A DNA stretch of 64,000 nucleotides from Streptomyces bambusae (lineage in GTDB: Bacteria; Actinomycetota; Actinomycetes; Streptomycetales; Streptomycetaceae): the NCBI RefSeq assembly GCF_020532645.1, contig NZ_JAJAUZ010000016.1, positions 62,001 to 126,000 of the forward strand, given 5' to 3'. Below the pieces are notes generated by a model that worked only from the letters and a program-made list of their open reading frames with translations, did not search any database and was not told the origin of the DNA. The first letter of the stretch is position 1, and the number at the start of each line of letters is the position of its first letter. Position numbers and translations under genes: made by a program. Positions 38,996-54,314 of the stretch are shown piece by piece.

Positions 38996-39027
38996 GGGGC
39001 AACTCAAGCTGTTGCCCTTGTTGCCCC
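38996..39027 (-). promoter_or_regulatory. Competing hairpin arms between fusA and tuf
   Basis: In the minus-strand RNA an upstream GGGGCAAC (39027-39020) and a second GGGCAAC (39017-39011) can each pair with the single downstream GTTGCCCC (39003-38996). Only one pairing can form at a time. No U-tract follows, so this is more likely a processing or attenuation element than a full terminator. Confidence 0.45.
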
Positions 39028-39067
39028 AGGGATTCCGGTGACAAGCCTAAAGCGTGAAACGAGTGTG

Positions 39068-41200
<2,133 letters not shown>

Positions 41201-41239
41201 AAGGCTTCAGTCTTCTCTCGGTCTCGATGTGGGTTGCGA

Positions 41240-41710
41240 CTACCAGCGGTAGTGCGCGAAGGCCTTGTTGGACTCGGCCATCTTGTGCGTGTCCTCGCGC
41301 TTCTTGACGGCAGCGCCAAGACCGTTGGAGGCGTCGAGCAGCTCGTTCATGAGGCGCTCGGTCATGGTCTTCTCGCGGCGGGCGCGGGAGTAGCCCACGA
41401 GCCAGCGGAGGGCCAGGGTCGACTGGCGACCCGGCTTGACCTCGACGGGGACCTGGTAGGTCGCGCCACCGACACGGCGGGACTTGACCTCCAGGGACGG
41501 CTTCACGTTCTCCAGCGCGCGCTTCAGCGTGATGACCGGGTCGTTGCCCGTCTTCTCGCGGAGGCCTTCCATGGCGCCGTAGACGATGCGCTCGGCGGTG
41601 GAGCGCTTGCCGTCCAGCAGGATCTTGTTGATCAGCGAGGTGACCAGAGGAGAGCTGTAGACCGGGTCGATGATGACCGGGCGCTTCGGGGCGGGGCCCT
41701 TACGAGGCAT
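41240..41710 (-). CDS. rpsG: 30S ribosomal protein S7
   Basis: 156 residues; [20 protein letters not shown] and [20 protein letters not shown]. Primary 16S-binding protein, in the usual position between rpsL and fusA. Confidence 0.98.
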   Translation of the reverse strand: MPRKGPAPKRPVIIDPVYSSPLVTSLINKILLDGKRSTAERIVYGAMEGLREKTGNDPVITLKRALENVKPSLEVKSRRVGGATYQVPVEVKPGRQSTLALRWLVGYSRARREKTMTERLMNELLDASNGLGAAVKKREDTHKMAESNKAFAHYRW

Positions 41711-41712
41711 TC

Positions 41713-42084
41713 TTACTTCTCCTTCTTGGCGCCGTAGCGGCTGCGGGCCTGCTTGCGGTTCTTGACAGCCTGGGTGTCAAGCGCACCGCGGATGATCTTG
41801 TAACGAACACCCGGCAGGTCCTTCACACGGCCACCACGCACGAGCACGATCGAGTGCTCCTGCAGGTTGTGTCCCTCACCCGGAATGTAAGCGGTGACCT
41901 CGATGCCGGAGGTCAGACGCACACGCGCGACCTTACGGAGCGCCGAGTTCGGCTTCTTCGGGGTGGTCGTGAACACACGCGTGCAGACGCCACGGCGCTG
42001 GGGCGAGGCCTCAAGCGCGGGCGTCTTCGTCTTCTCGACCTTGTCCTGCCGGCCCTTTCGGACCAGCTGCTGGATCGTAGGCAC
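41713..42084 (-). CDS. rpsL: 30S ribosomal protein S12
   Basis: 123 residues from a GTG at 42084, with GGAG upstream. Decoding-site loops [17 protein letters not shown] and [13 protein letters not shown] are wild type: K43 and K88, whose change gives streptomycin resistance in Streptomyces, are both Lys. Starts the str operon; promoter proposed at 42274-42302. Confidence 0.98.
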   Translation of the reverse strand: MPTIQQLVRKGRQDKVEKTKTPALEASPQRRGVCTRVFTTTPKKPNSALRKVARVRLTSGIEVTAYIPGEGHNLQEHSIVLVRGGRVKDLPGVRYKIIRGALDTQAVKNRKQARSRYGAKKEK

Positions 42085-42431
42085 TACTTCTCCGGTTTCT
42101 GTGTGCCGTTGGTGAAACTAACCTGGAACTTCACCGACCCACGCGGTCGGGTGTGTCGGATCCGGCAAGCTTCCGCGAGCTGCGGAGGCGTACGGATCGC
42201 GGTGGCCGATGCGGACTCCGCGCGGTGGATGGACACGCACAGGAGCCCAGGCACACCCCAGGCACAAGGTCTGAGCGTACCTATCGCATCCACTCCGGTC
42301 AAAACAAATGCCCACGCCCCGGCGACCCCCCGGGCGGCCTCCGGGCCCTTCGCCCATCCCCGTCCTAGACTCCCGAACCGGTGCAGATACACCAAAACGT
42401 TCCATCACGGCCGGGCGCAGGGAGCAGCACA
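42085..42431. other. Divergent rpsL / YfhO-like intergenic region
   Basis: 347 bp with no gene. It carries the rpsL promoter. For the plus-strand gene a -10-like TAGACT lies at 42366-42371, without a recognisable -35. Confidence 0.5.
42274..42302 (-). promoter_or_regulatory. Promoter of the str operon (rpsL)
   Basis: -35 TTGACC (42302-42297), 17-bp spacer, -10 TACGCT (42279-42274). Leader to rpsL about 185 nt. Same -35 hexamer as proposed for rplM. Confidence 0.6.
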
Positions 42432-44888
42432 TTGGGGACCGTGGCACCGGAGCCGATCGCCCTGCCGGCCCCGCGCCGGTCCTCCGGCCGGCGCCCGGGT
42501 CCCGGCCGCCCGCGCCGGGACCTGCCGGGCCCCGCCCTCGCCTTCCTGCTGACCGCCGGCTCCTTCACGCTCGCCTGGATGCTGCGCGGGTCCCGCCCGT
42601 TCGGCGGGCTGCCGCGGGCCCTGAACGACCAGGCAAACCAGTACGTCCCGTTCCACCAGGGGCTGTGGGACCTGGTGCACGGCGAGGCCGCCGGCGACCT
42701 GCTCTTCAGCTGGCGCAGCGGCTACGGCCAGCAGTTCCTCGCCGACCACCACACCTACCTCGGCAACCCCCTGTCCTGGCTCGCCGTCCTGGTCCCCCGC
42801 GACCGCGTCGACCTGGCCGTCTTCGCCCTCACCCCGCTCACCCTCGGGCTGGCCGCCGCCGCGATGACCCTCTGGCTGGGCCGGCTCGCCCCGGGCCCCG
42901 GCCGGCTCCGGGCCCTGCTCGGCACCTGCTACGGGCTGTGCGGCTGGGCCGCCGGCGACGCCTCGTACATCCCGATGTGGCAGTGGGGGCTGGTGGCGCT
43001 GCCGCTGCTGGGCATCGCCGCCGAGTGGTGCCGGGAGGGGCGGCGGCTGCCCTCGGCCGCGCTGCTGGTGGCGCTCGCCTGGCTGGGGAACTTCTACACG
43101 GCGATGATGGCGACGGCGGCCGCCGGCATCGTGCTCGTGGTCCGCCTGACCGTGGTCCGGGCCGGCCGCCGGCAGTGGATCCACGCCCTGCTGCGCGCCG
43201 CGGCCGCCGCCGGCACCGGCGTCCTGCTGACCTTCCCGCTGCTGCTGCCGGCCGCGCTGGCCTCCGGCGCCTCCCAGCCGACCCGGGCCGGCGCCTTCGA
43301 ACCGGTCGGGACGGCGTACTTCCTGATGGGGCTGCTGCCCGGGTCGTACCACTGGGGCGGGCACCCCCGGCTGTACGTGGCCTCCCTCGGCCTGGTCCTC
43401 GCGCTCGCCTTCCTCCTCGACCCGGCGGTCGCCCGCCGGACCCGGCTGGCCTGGGGCGGAGCGGCCGTGCTGACCGCCGCCTCCTTCCAGTTCCCGCCCA
43501 CCCAGTACGCCTGGCACGGCCTGGCGGTGCCCAACGGCAACCCGTACCGGGAGGCGTTCGTGCTGAGCGCGCTGCTGGTGGTCCTGGCCTGGCTGGGGCT
43601 CGCCGCCCGGCCGCGGCCCGGCCGGATCGCCGCCGCCCTCGGCATCCTCGCCGCGGCGGCCGCCGCCCTGCACCGCGCCGACGACTTCACGCCGTGGACC
43701 TGGGCCGCGGTCCTGGGCGGCGGTGCGCTCTCGGTCGCCGGCCTCTGCCTGTACCTGCGGGGCAGCGGACCGCACCGGCGGCGCGCACTGGCCGCGGCCG
43801 GGGTCCTCGTGATGGCCGCCGCCGTGTGCGCCGAGTCGGCGGGCTCGGTGCTGACCGCCGACGTCCGGCGGGCCCGCGAGAGCTGGGCCGCGCCGCGGAC
43901 CACGGCCGGGCCAGAGGCCGCTGCCCGGTTCGCCGCCGTCCGCAGTGCGGACGGCTGGCCCGCCCACCGGACCGACCCGGGGAGCCCGGAACTCTCGTAC
44001 AACGACGGTCTGGCGCTGCGCGCCGAGGGCCCGCAGTACTACAGCAGCCATCTGCCGGCCGCCGCCTTCCGGGCGCTGGCCCCCCTGGGATACGGCTGGA
44101 AGAACGACGGCCGGACCCTGTTCGGCGCCGACAACCCGGTGCTGGACGCCGTCTTCGGGGTCGGCGCCCGGGTCCGGCCCGGGCCCGGCGGCACCTGGCG
44201 GGCCGACCGCTTCCCCGCTCCCCCGCTGGTGACCGTACGCGGCCGCCGCCACGCCCCCGCACACCCGGCCGGCAGCGTCTGGGCCCGCCAGGAGGCGGTG
44301 CTCAGCAGTGCGGTGTACGAGGTCCCCCGCACGGTCCGCACCCCGGGCACCGGCTACACCGCCCGCTGCACCCCGGGCACCGAGGCCCACTGGTACTCCC
44401 CCGCCCTCACCGGCCGGCTCCGGTACGGGTCCCGGTCCGTCGCGCTCGCCGGGCCGCGGACCGGCGTGGTCCGGCTGGGCCCGGTCCCCACCTCCGGCCG
44501 GGTCGACGTGGCCGCCGAGACCACGGGCGGCACCGCACCCGGCCACGCCGTGGGCTGCCTGGACCGGGCCGCGCTGACCGCGGCCGTACGCCGGCTCACC
44601 GCGGACGGCGCCACCGCGGTCCGGGCCGGCGGCCACTCGCTGACCGCCGAGCTGCCCGCGGGCGCCGCCGGCACCGCGGTGTTCGCGACCACCGCCGTAC
44701 CCGGCTGGCGGTGCTCCGCCCCGCGCGTCGCCTTCCACGGCCTGCTCGCCGTGGACCTGCCCCCGGGCACCCGGGAGGTCTCCTGCACCTTCCTCCCGCG
44801 CGGCCTGCCGGCGGGCCTCGCGGCCGGCGGCGCCGCCCTGCTGCTGCTGGCCGCCGGCACCCTGCACGGGCTGCGCCGCCGGGTCTGA
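42432..44888 (+). CDS. YfhO-family polytopic membrane protein
   Basis: 818 residues from a TTG at 42432 chosen for its GGGAG ribosome-binding site 8 bases upstream; GTG at 42441 and ATG at 42381 are in-frame alternatives. An Arg/Pro-rich N-terminus is followed by about 12-13 transmembrane helices and a large extracytoplasmic C-terminal region closing with one helix. Near the start, DQANQYVPFHQGLWDLV and SGYGQQFLADHHTYLGNPLS match the GT-C-like pattern of YfhO proteins, linked in Gram-positive bacteria to glycosylation of teichoic or lipoteichoic acids. Substrate unknown. Confidence 0.82.
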   Translation: MGTVAPEPIALPAPRRSSGRRPGPGRPRRDLPGPALAFLLTAGSFTLAWMLRGSRPFGGLPRALNDQANQYVPFHQGLWDLVHGEAAGDLLFSWRSGYGQQFLADHHTYLGNPLSWLAVLVPRDRVDLAVFALTPLTLGLAAAAMTLWLGRLAPGPGRLRALLGTCYGLCGWAAGDASYIPMWQWGLVALPLLGIAAEWCREGRRLPSAALLVALAWLGNFYTAMMATAAAGIVLVVRLTVVRAGRRQWIHALLRAAAAAGTGVLLTFPLLLPAALASGASQPTRAGAFEPVGTAYFLMGLLPGSYHWGGHPRLYVASLGLVLALAFLLDPAVARRTRLAWGGAAVLTAASFQFPPTQYAWHGLAVPNGNPYREAFVLSALLVVLAWLGLAARPRPGRIAAALGILAAAAAALHRADDFTPWTWAAVLGGGALSVAGLCLYLRGSGPHRRRALAAAGVLVMAAAVCAESAGSVLTADVRRARESWAAPRTTAGPEAAARFAAVRSADGWPAHRTDPGSPELSYNDGLALRAEGPQYYSSHLPAAAFRALAPLGYGWKNDGRTLFGADNPVLDAVFGVGARVRPGPGGTWRADRFPAPPLVTVRGRRHAPAHPAGSVWARQEAVLSSAVYEVPRTVRTPGTGYTARCTPGTEAHWYSPALTGRLRYGSRSVALAGPRTGVVRLGPVPTSGRVDVAAETTGGTAPGHAVGCLDRAALTAAVRRLTADGATAVRAGGHSLTAELPAGAAGTAVFATTAVPGWRCSAPRVAFHGLLAVDLPPGTREVSCTFLPRGLPAGLAAGGAALLLLAAGTLHGLRRRV

Positions 44889-44928
44889 GGCCGGACACGC
44901 ACCGGAATCGCCCGCGCCCCGGAAAGGG

Positions 44929-44968
44929 CGAAGCCCCCCACCGCTCCGAAGAGCGGTGGGGGGCTTCG
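44929..44968. terminator. Bidirectional terminator between the YfhO-like gene and rpoC
   Basis: 18-bp perfect stem with a CGAA loop (CGAAGCCCCCCACCGCTC on the left arm). It lies 40 bp after the plus-strand gene and 25 bp after the rpoC stop, so it can serve both. Confidence 0.9.
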
Positions 44969-44992
44969 TCACGAGCCTGACTCGCGCGACCG

Positions 44993-48892
<3,900 letters not shown>

Positions 48893-48955
48893 TGTGCGTC
48901 AATCCCTCTTTCGGGGTCGTGTCTCTTGATCAGTGGTCTGAACGGTCCCGGGGGT

Positions 48956-48984
48956 GGCGGGGGCTCCTCGTGAGAGCCCCCGCC
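48956..48984 (-). terminator. Hairpin between rpoB and rpoC
   Basis: Perfect 11-bp stem GGCGGGGGCTC / GAGCCCCCGCC with a 7-nt loop, 8 bp after the rpoB stop. No U-tract. Because rpoC must be expressed with rpoB, partial termination or an RNA-processing or stability role is more likely than full stop. Confidence 0.55.
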
Positions 48985-48991
48985 AGGCCCG

Positions 48992-51900
48992 TCAGACCTC
49001 TTCGACGCTGCTCGGCTCGCGCCGGGACAGGTCGATACCGAGCTCCTCCGCCGCGCGGAAGACGTCCTCGTCGGTGTCGCGCATCTCGATGGACATGCCG
49101 TCCGAGGACAGCACCTCCACGTTGAGGCAGAGCGACTGCATTTCCTTGATGAGCACCTTGAAGGACTCGGGAATGCCCGGCTCGGGGATGTTCTCGCCCT
49201 TGACGATGGCCTCGTAGACCTTCACGCGGCCGGTGACGTCGTCGGACTTGATGGTCAGGAGCTCCTGGAGGGCGTACGCGGCGCCGTAAGCCTCGAGCGC
49301 CCACACCTCCATCTCACCGAAGCGCTGGCCACCGAACTGCGCCTTACCACCCAGCGGCTGCTGCGTGATCATCGAGTACGGACCGGTCGAACGGGCGTGG
49401 AGCTTGTCGTCGACCAGGTGGTGGAGCTTGAGGATGTACATGTACCCGACCGAGATCGGGTCCGGGAACGGCTCGCCGGAGCGGCCGTCGAACAGGCGCG
49501 CCTTGCCGGTCGGGAGCACCATGCGCTCGCCGTCGCGGTTCGGGATCGTGTGCTGCAGGAGGCCGGCGAGCTCGTCCTCACGGGCGCCGTCGAACACCGG
49601 GGTGGCGACGTTGGTGCCGGGGGCGACCTGGTCGGCGCCGATGGCCTGCAGACGCTGGGCCCACTCGTCCGCGAGGCCGGAGACGTCCCAGCCGCGGCTG
49701 GCGAGCCAGCCGAGGTGGATCTCCAGGACCTGTCCCGGGTTCATTCGGGACGGGACACCGAGCGGGTTGAGGATGATGTCGACCGGGGTGCCGTCCTCGA
49801 GGAAGGGCATGTCCTCGATCGGGAGGATCTTGGAGATGACACCCTTGTTGCCGTGGCGGCCGGCGAGCTTGTCACCGTCGGTGATCTTGCGCTTCTGGGC
49901 GACGTAGACGCGGACCAGCTGGTTCACGCCCGGGGGAAGCTCGTCCCCCTCCTCGCGGTCGAAGACGCGGACGCCGATGACCTTGCCGATCTCGCCGTGC
50001 GGCACCTTCAGGGAGGTGTCACGGACCTCGCGGGCCTTCTCACCGAAGATCGCGCGGAGCAGGCGCTCCTCCGGGGTCAGCTCGGTCTCGCCCTTGGGCG
50101 TGACCTTGCCGACCAGGATGTCGCCGGCGACGACGTCCGCACCGATGCGGATGATGCCGCGCTCGTCGAGGTCGGCGAGGACCTCCTCGGAGACGTTCGG
50201 GATGTCCCGGGTGATCTCCTCCGGGCCGAGCTTGGTGTCACGGGCGTCGACCTCGTGCTCCTCGATGTGGATCGAGGAGAGGACGTCGTCCTGCACGAGG
50301 CGCTGCGACAGGATGATCGCGTCCTCGTAGTTGTGACCCTCCCACGGCATGAACGCCACGAGCAGGTTCTTGCCGAGGGCCATCTCGCCCTCTTCGGTCG
50401 CCGGTCCGTCGGCGAGGACCTGGGCCGCGATGATGCGGTCGCCCTCGTTGACGATGACCTTCTGGTTGACCGAGGTGCCCTGGTTGGAGCGGGAGAACTT
50501 GGCGACCCGGTACGTGGTGTACGTGCCGTCGTCGTTGGCCACGGTGACGTAGTCGGCCGAGACCTCCTGGACGACACCGTCCTTCTCCGCCTTGATGCTG
50601 TCGCCGGCGTCGACGGCACAGCGGTACTCCATGCCGGTGCCGACGAGCGGGGCCTCCGCCTTGATGAGCGGAACGGCCTGGCGCATCATGTTCGCGCCCA
50701 TGAGGGCACGGTTGGCGTCGTCGTGCTCGAGGAAGGGGATCATCGCGGTCGCGACGGACACCATCTGGCGCGGCGAGACGTCCATGTAGTCCACGTCGGA
50801 CGGCTCGACGTAGTCGACCTCGCCGCCACGCTTGCGGACGAGGACGCGGCCCTCGGTGAAGCGCAGCTCGTCGTCCAGGCGCGCGTTGGCCTGGGCGATG
50901 ACGAAGCGGTCCTCCTCGTCGGCGGTGACGTAGTCGACCTCGTCGGTGACCTGGCCGTCGACGACCTTGCGGTACGGCGTCTCGATGAAGCCGAACGCGT
51001 TGACGCGGCCGTAGGAGGCGAGCGAGCCGATCAGACCGATGTTCGGGCCTTCGGGGGTCTCGATCGGGCACATGCGGCCGTAGTGCGACGGGTGGACGTC
51101 ACGGACCTCGAAGCCGGCCCGCTCACGGCTCAGACCGCCGGGGCCGAGCGCGGAGAGACGGCGCTTGTGGGTCAGCCCGGAGAGCGGGTTGTTCTGGTCC
51201 ATGAACTGCGACAGCTGGCTGGTGCCGAAGAACTCCTTGATGGAGGCGACGACCGGCCGGATGTTGATCAGGGTCTGCGGCGTGATCGCCTCGACGTCCT
51301 GCGTGGTCATGCGCTCGCGGACGACGCGCTCCATACGAGCCAGACCCGTGCGGACCTGGTTCTGGATGAGCTCGCCGACGTTGCGCAGACGACGGTTGCC
51401 GAAGTGGTCGATGTCGTCGGTCTCGACGACGATCGCGTTGCCGTTCTCACCGATCGTCTCGACCTCGCCGGCGTGCAGCTTCACGAGGTACTTGATCGTC
51501 GCGAGGATGTCGTCGGTGGTGAGCACACCGGCGTCGAGCGGCTCGTCCGCACCCAGCTTCTTGTTGACCTTGTAGCGGCCGACCTTCGCGAGGTCGTAGC
51601 GCTTCGGGTTGAAGTACAGGTTCTCGAGCAGCGTCTGCGCGGCCTCACGGGTCGGCGGCTCGCCCGGGCGCAGCTTGCGGTAGATGTCGAGCAGCGCGTC
51701 GTCCTGGCCCTGGGTGTGGTCCTTCTCCAGGGTGGCGCGCATGGACTCGTACTCGCCGAACTCCTCGAGGATCTGCTCGGTGGTCCAGCCGAGCGCCTTC
51801 AGGAGGACGGTGACGGACTGCTTGCGCTTGCGGTCGATGCGGACACCGACCATGTCGCGCTTGTCGACCTCCATCTCCAGCCAGGCACCCCGGGACGGGA

Positions 51901-52474
51901 TGATCTTGGCGGAGAAGATGTCCTTGTCGGACGTCTTGTCGATGGAGGAGTCGAAGTAGACGCCCGGGGAACGGACCAGCTGGGACACGACGACACGCTC
52001 GGTGCCGTTGATGACGAAGGTGCCCTTGTTGGTCATGAGCGGGAAGTCGCCCATGAAGACCGTCTGGGACTTGATCTCGCCGGTCTCGTTGTTCGTGAAC
52101 TCGGCCGTGACGAAGAGCGGGGCCGCGTACGTGAAGTCGCGCTCCTTGCACTCGTCGACGGAGTTCTTCGCGGGCTCGAAGCGGTGGTCGCGGAACGTCA
52201 GCGACATCGACCCGGAGAAGTCCTCGATCGGGGAGATCTCCTCGAAGATCTCTTCCAGACCGGACTTGGTGGGGACGTCCTGTCCACTCTCGAGAGCCGA
52301 CTCGACGCGAGCCTTCCAGGCGGCATTGCCGAGCAGCCAGTCGAAGCTCTCGGTCTGCAGCGCCAGGAGGTTCGGGACCTCGAGGGGCTCCTTGATCTTT
52401 GCAAAGGAGATGCGCAGCGGGGCAGTGCTGGCGCCGTTGTTCGTATTGGTCGAGGCGTTGCGCGAGGCGGCCAA
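48992..52474 (-). CDS. rpoB: DNA-directed RNA polymerase subunit beta
   Basis: 1160 residues. I set the start at the TTG at 52474: GGAAGGA lies 7 bases upstream and the N-terminus [16 protein letters not shown] fits Streptomyces RpoB. The rifampicin region reads [20 protein letters not shown], the sensitive wild-type sequence. The leader from the proposed promoter P1 is about 155 nt. Confidence 0.97.
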   Translation of the reverse strand: MAASRNASTNTNNGASTAPLRISFAKIKEPLEVPNLLALQTESFDWLLGNAAWKARVESALESGQDVPTKSGLEEIFEEISPIEDFSGSMSLTFRDHRFEPAKNSVDECKERDFTYAAPLFVTAEFTNNETGEIKSQTVFMGDFPLMTNKGTFVINGTERVVVSQLVRSPGVYFDSSIDKTSDKDIFSAKIIPSRGAWLEMEVDKRDMVGVRIDRKRKQSVTVLLKALGWTTEQILEEFGEYESMRATLEKDHTQGQDDALLDIYRKLRPGEPPTREAAQTLLENLYFNPKRYDLAKVGRYKVNKKLGADEPLDAGVLTTDDILATIKYLVKLHAGEVETIGENGNAIVVETDDIDHFGNRRLRNVGELIQNQVRTGLARMERVVRERMTTQDVEAITPQTLINIRPVVASIKEFFGTSQLSQFMDQNNPLSGLTHKRRLSALGPGGLSRERAGFEVRDVHPSHYGRMCPIETPEGPNIGLIGSLASYGRVNAFGFIETPYRKVVDGQVTDEVDYVTADEEDRFVIAQANARLDDELRFTEGRVLVRKRGGEVDYVEPSDVDYMDVSPRQMVSVATAMIPFLEHDDANRALMGANMMRQAVPLIKAEAPLVGTGMEYRCAVDAGDSIKAEKDGVVQEVSADYVTVANDDGTYTTYRVAKFSRSNQGTSVNQKVIVNEGDRIIAAQVLADGPATEEGEMALGKNLLVAFMPWEGHNYEDAIILSQRLVQDDVLSSIHIEEHEVDARDTKLGPEEITRDIPNVSEEVLADLDERGIIRIGADVVAGDILVGKVTPKGETELTPEERLLRAIFGEKAREVRDTSLKVPHGEIGKVIGVRVFDREEGDELPPGVNQLVRVYVAQKRKITDGDKLAGRHGNKGVISKILPIEDMPFLEDGTPVDIILNPLGVPSRMNPGQVLEIHLGWLASRGWDVSGLADEWAQRLQAIGADQVAPGTNVATPVFDGAREDELAGLLQHTIPNRDGERMVLPTGKARLFDGRSGEPFPDPISVGYMYILKLHHLVDDKLHARSTGPYSMITQQPLGGKAQFGGQRFGEMEVWALEAYGAAYALQELLTIKSDDVTGRVKVYEAIVKGENIPEPGIPESFKVLIKEMQSLCLNVEVLSSDGMSIEMRDTDEDVFRAAEELGIDLSRREPSSVEEV

Positions 52475-52634
52475 GAGGGGGTCCTTCCGAGGGCTCGGAC
52501 TCACTACGCGCGTACCGGTCCCAGCCGACACAATGGAGGAAACCCCTGGTCAGAGGCATTTCTTCGTGTGTGCTTCAGCGTGGGCATGCCCCTGGCGACG
52601 GGCAGGGGGCAGCTAACAGGCAGCGCAAAGGGTC

Positions 52635-52663
52635 AGTGTAGCCACTTGGCTCACTGATGTCCA
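52635..52663 (-). promoter_or_regulatory. rpoB promoter P1
   Basis: -35 TGGACA (52663-52658), 17-bp spacer, -10 TACACT (52640-52635). Close to the vegetative consensus at both hexamers. Confidence 0.65.
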
Positions 52664-52804
52664 GACCAGGTTTCCGGAGTCCGGCAACAGGCCTTCCCCT
52701 TGTTGTTCACCACTGCCGCCCTCGCACACAGAGCGCGTATCAGTACTGCCCTCTTCGTAGTCGATCCATGCCTCGAATCCGGATCGACGTGACGACGCGT
52801 CCTG

Positions 52805-52833
52805 AGAATTGCGCGCCGCGTGCCGTTCGTCAA
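52805..52833 (-). promoter_or_regulatory. Possible upstream rpoB promoter P2
   Basis: -35 TTGACG (52833-52828), 17-bp spacer, -10 AATTCT (52810-52805). The 535-bp rplL-rpoB gap otherwise holds only the rplL terminator and P1; an 89-codon open frame there is not convincing. Confidence 0.4.
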
Positions 52834-52945
52834 GGCCCCCTGCCCCGTGCGGATCATCACCGGGCCCGATCGGGGGGCCGCCAGGGCAACGAAGATCACC
52901 ATACTCCCCAACGAGGACACGGCAAATCAGGCATCGCGGATACGC

Positions 52946-52981
52946 CGAAGGGCGACCACCCGAACGGGTGGTCGCCCTTCG
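52946..52981 (-). terminator. Terminator after rplL
   Basis: 17-bp perfect stem (CGAAGGGCGACCACCCG and its complement) around a 2-nt gap, 29 bp past rplL. It separates rplJL from rpoBC, which therefore needs its own promoter. Confidence 0.88.
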
Positions 52982-53009
52982 CAGGGGCCTGCAGGAGACC
53001 CCGGAGGTG

Positions 53010-53396
53010 TTACTTGACCTCGACAGCCGCGCCGGCAGCCTTGAGGGACTCGGCGGCCTTGTCAGCGGCCTCCTTGTTGACCTTCTCGAGGACCGGCTTC
53101 GGGGTGCCGTCGACGAGGTCCTTGGCCTCCTTCAGACCCAGGGAGGTCAGCTCACGCACGACCTTGATGACCTGGATCTTCTTGTCGCCGGCGCCGGTGA
53201 GGATGACGTCGAACTCGTCCTTCTCCTCGACCGCACCCGCGTCGCCCGCGCCACCGGCCGGGGCGGCAACGGCGACGGTCGCCGCAGCGGCGGTGACGTC
53301 GAACTTCTCCTCGAACGCCTTCACGAACTCGGAGAGCTCGATGAGGGTCATCTCCTCGAACTGCGCGAGCAGGTCTTCCTGAGACAGCTTCGCCAT
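53010..53396 (-). CDS. rplL: 50S ribosomal protein L7/L12
   Basis: 128 residues; [20 protein letters not shown] dimerisation domain, an Ala/Gly hinge, and the C-terminal factor-binding domain with [20 protein letters not shown]. Forms the stalk with L10. Confidence 0.97.
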   Translation of the reverse strand: MAKLSQEDLLAQFEEMTLIELSEFVKAFEEKFDVTAAAATVAVAAPAGGAGDAGAVEEKDEFDVILTGAGDKKIQVIKVVRELTSLGLKEAKDLVDGTPKPVLEKVNKEAADKAAESLKAAGAAVEVK

Positions 53397-53510
53397 GATG
53401 GGCGATCCTTCCACTAATTCCGGCAGGTGCCGTATGTATCGAAAGGCGGGCGTACTTACGGCCCGCTACGACCCGCGCACTAGGCGGCGCGGATCAATGC
53501 GCGAGCCGAG

Positions 53511-54041
53511 TTACTCGGCACCGCCCTGCTCGTCCTGCTTGGCGCGAAGGGCGTCCACGGTGCGGACGAGCTTCGACGGCAGCGCCTGGAAGAGCGAGGC
53601 AGTCTGGGACTGCTTGCCCTTGAAGGCACCGGCCAGCTTGGAGAGCAGAACCTCGCGGGACTCGAGGTCCGCAAGCTTCTTGATGTCGTCGGCGGAGAGA
53701 GCCTTACCGTCAAGGACACCGGCCTTGATGATGAGGTTCGGGTTCTCCTTGGCGAAGTCACGCAGAGCCTTCGCCGACTCCACCGGGTCACCGGTGACGA
53801 AGGCGACCGCGGTCGGACCAGCGAAGTGCTCGTCCAGTGCGGTGATCCCGGCCTCGTTGGCCGCAATCTTGGTCAGCGTGTTCTTCACCACGGCGTACTG
53901 GGCGTTCTCACCGAGCGAACGACGCAGCGTCTTGAGCTGCGCCACGGTGAGACCCCGGTACTCGGTCAGCACGGCGGCGTTCGAGCTCTGGAACGCGTCC
54001 TTGAGCTCGGCTACCGATGCAGCCTTGTCGGGCCTTGCCAT
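53511..54041 (-). CDS. rplJ: 50S ribosomal protein L10
   Basis: 176 residues from [39 protein letters not shown] is typical. The frame is open upstream but L10 length and the position of the leader hairpins fix the start. L10 (with L12) usually represses its own mRNA leader. Confidence 0.97.
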   Translation of the reverse strand: MARPDKAASVAELKDAFQSSNAAVLTEYRGLTVAQLKTLRRSLGENAQYAVVKNTLTKIAANEAGITALDEHFAGPTAVAFVTGDPVESAKALRDFAKENPNLIIKAGVLDGKALSADDIKKLADLESREVLLSKLAGAFKGKQSQTASLFQALPSKLVRTVDALRAKQDEQGGAE

Positions 54042-54240
54042 AGAGCGTCGGCCTCCTTCCGGGTGATGAGGACCGCTCGGAAGGGGCTGAACAAAACAAA
54101 ACGCCCCGGCGCAGGCGCACGGGGCTGAGCTCGACCAGACGCGAACGTCTGGGAACTTTCCACGATCACCTGCGCGGGTCGTCCGCATTCAACGGATCCT
54201 TCGGCCGCCGGACCCGGTGAGGGGCACGGCAACAACCAGC
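54042..54240 (-). promoter_or_regulatory. rplJ (L10) leader RNA with attenuator
   Basis: About 200 nt upstream of rplJ. From 5' to 3' on the minus strand: a hairpin CCAGACG-TTCG-CGTCTGG (54152-54135) with a UUCG loop, then a copy of TCAGCCCC (54128-54121), then the terminator-like hairpin, then a second TCAGCCCC (54090-54083). The GGGGC arm can pair with either copy. L10 leaders are known regulatory RNAs in many bacteria; binding of L10 here is inference. Confidence 0.6.
54091..54125 (-). terminator. Intrinsic attenuator in the rplJ leader
   Basis: GCCCCG-T-GCGC pairs with GCGC-CGGGGC, followed by TTTTGTTTTGT, the most T-rich terminator tail in this window. It ends about 50 nt before the rplJ start. 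Confidence 0.65.
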
Positions 54241-54272
54241 GGTCTTTGGCTTCTCGAAGAGAGTACGTGAAG

Positions 54273-54306
54273 GGCCCGAGCCGAGGCAAATCGCCCGGCC
54301 CGGGCC
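54273..54306 (-). terminator. Hairpin after the rplA-rplJ lipoprotein gene
   Basis: 11-bp stem GGCCCGaGCCG / CGGcCCGGGCC with one mismatch, 9 bp after the stop at 54315. Confidence 0.6.
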
Positions 54307-54314
54307 GCGCGGGC

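Noticed and set aside
49397..52657. Plus-strand open frame of 1086 codons
   Set aside because: Shadow of rpoB.
52651..52920. 89-codon minus frame upstream of rpoB
   Set aside because: No ribosome-binding site and it covers the proposed rpoB promoters.
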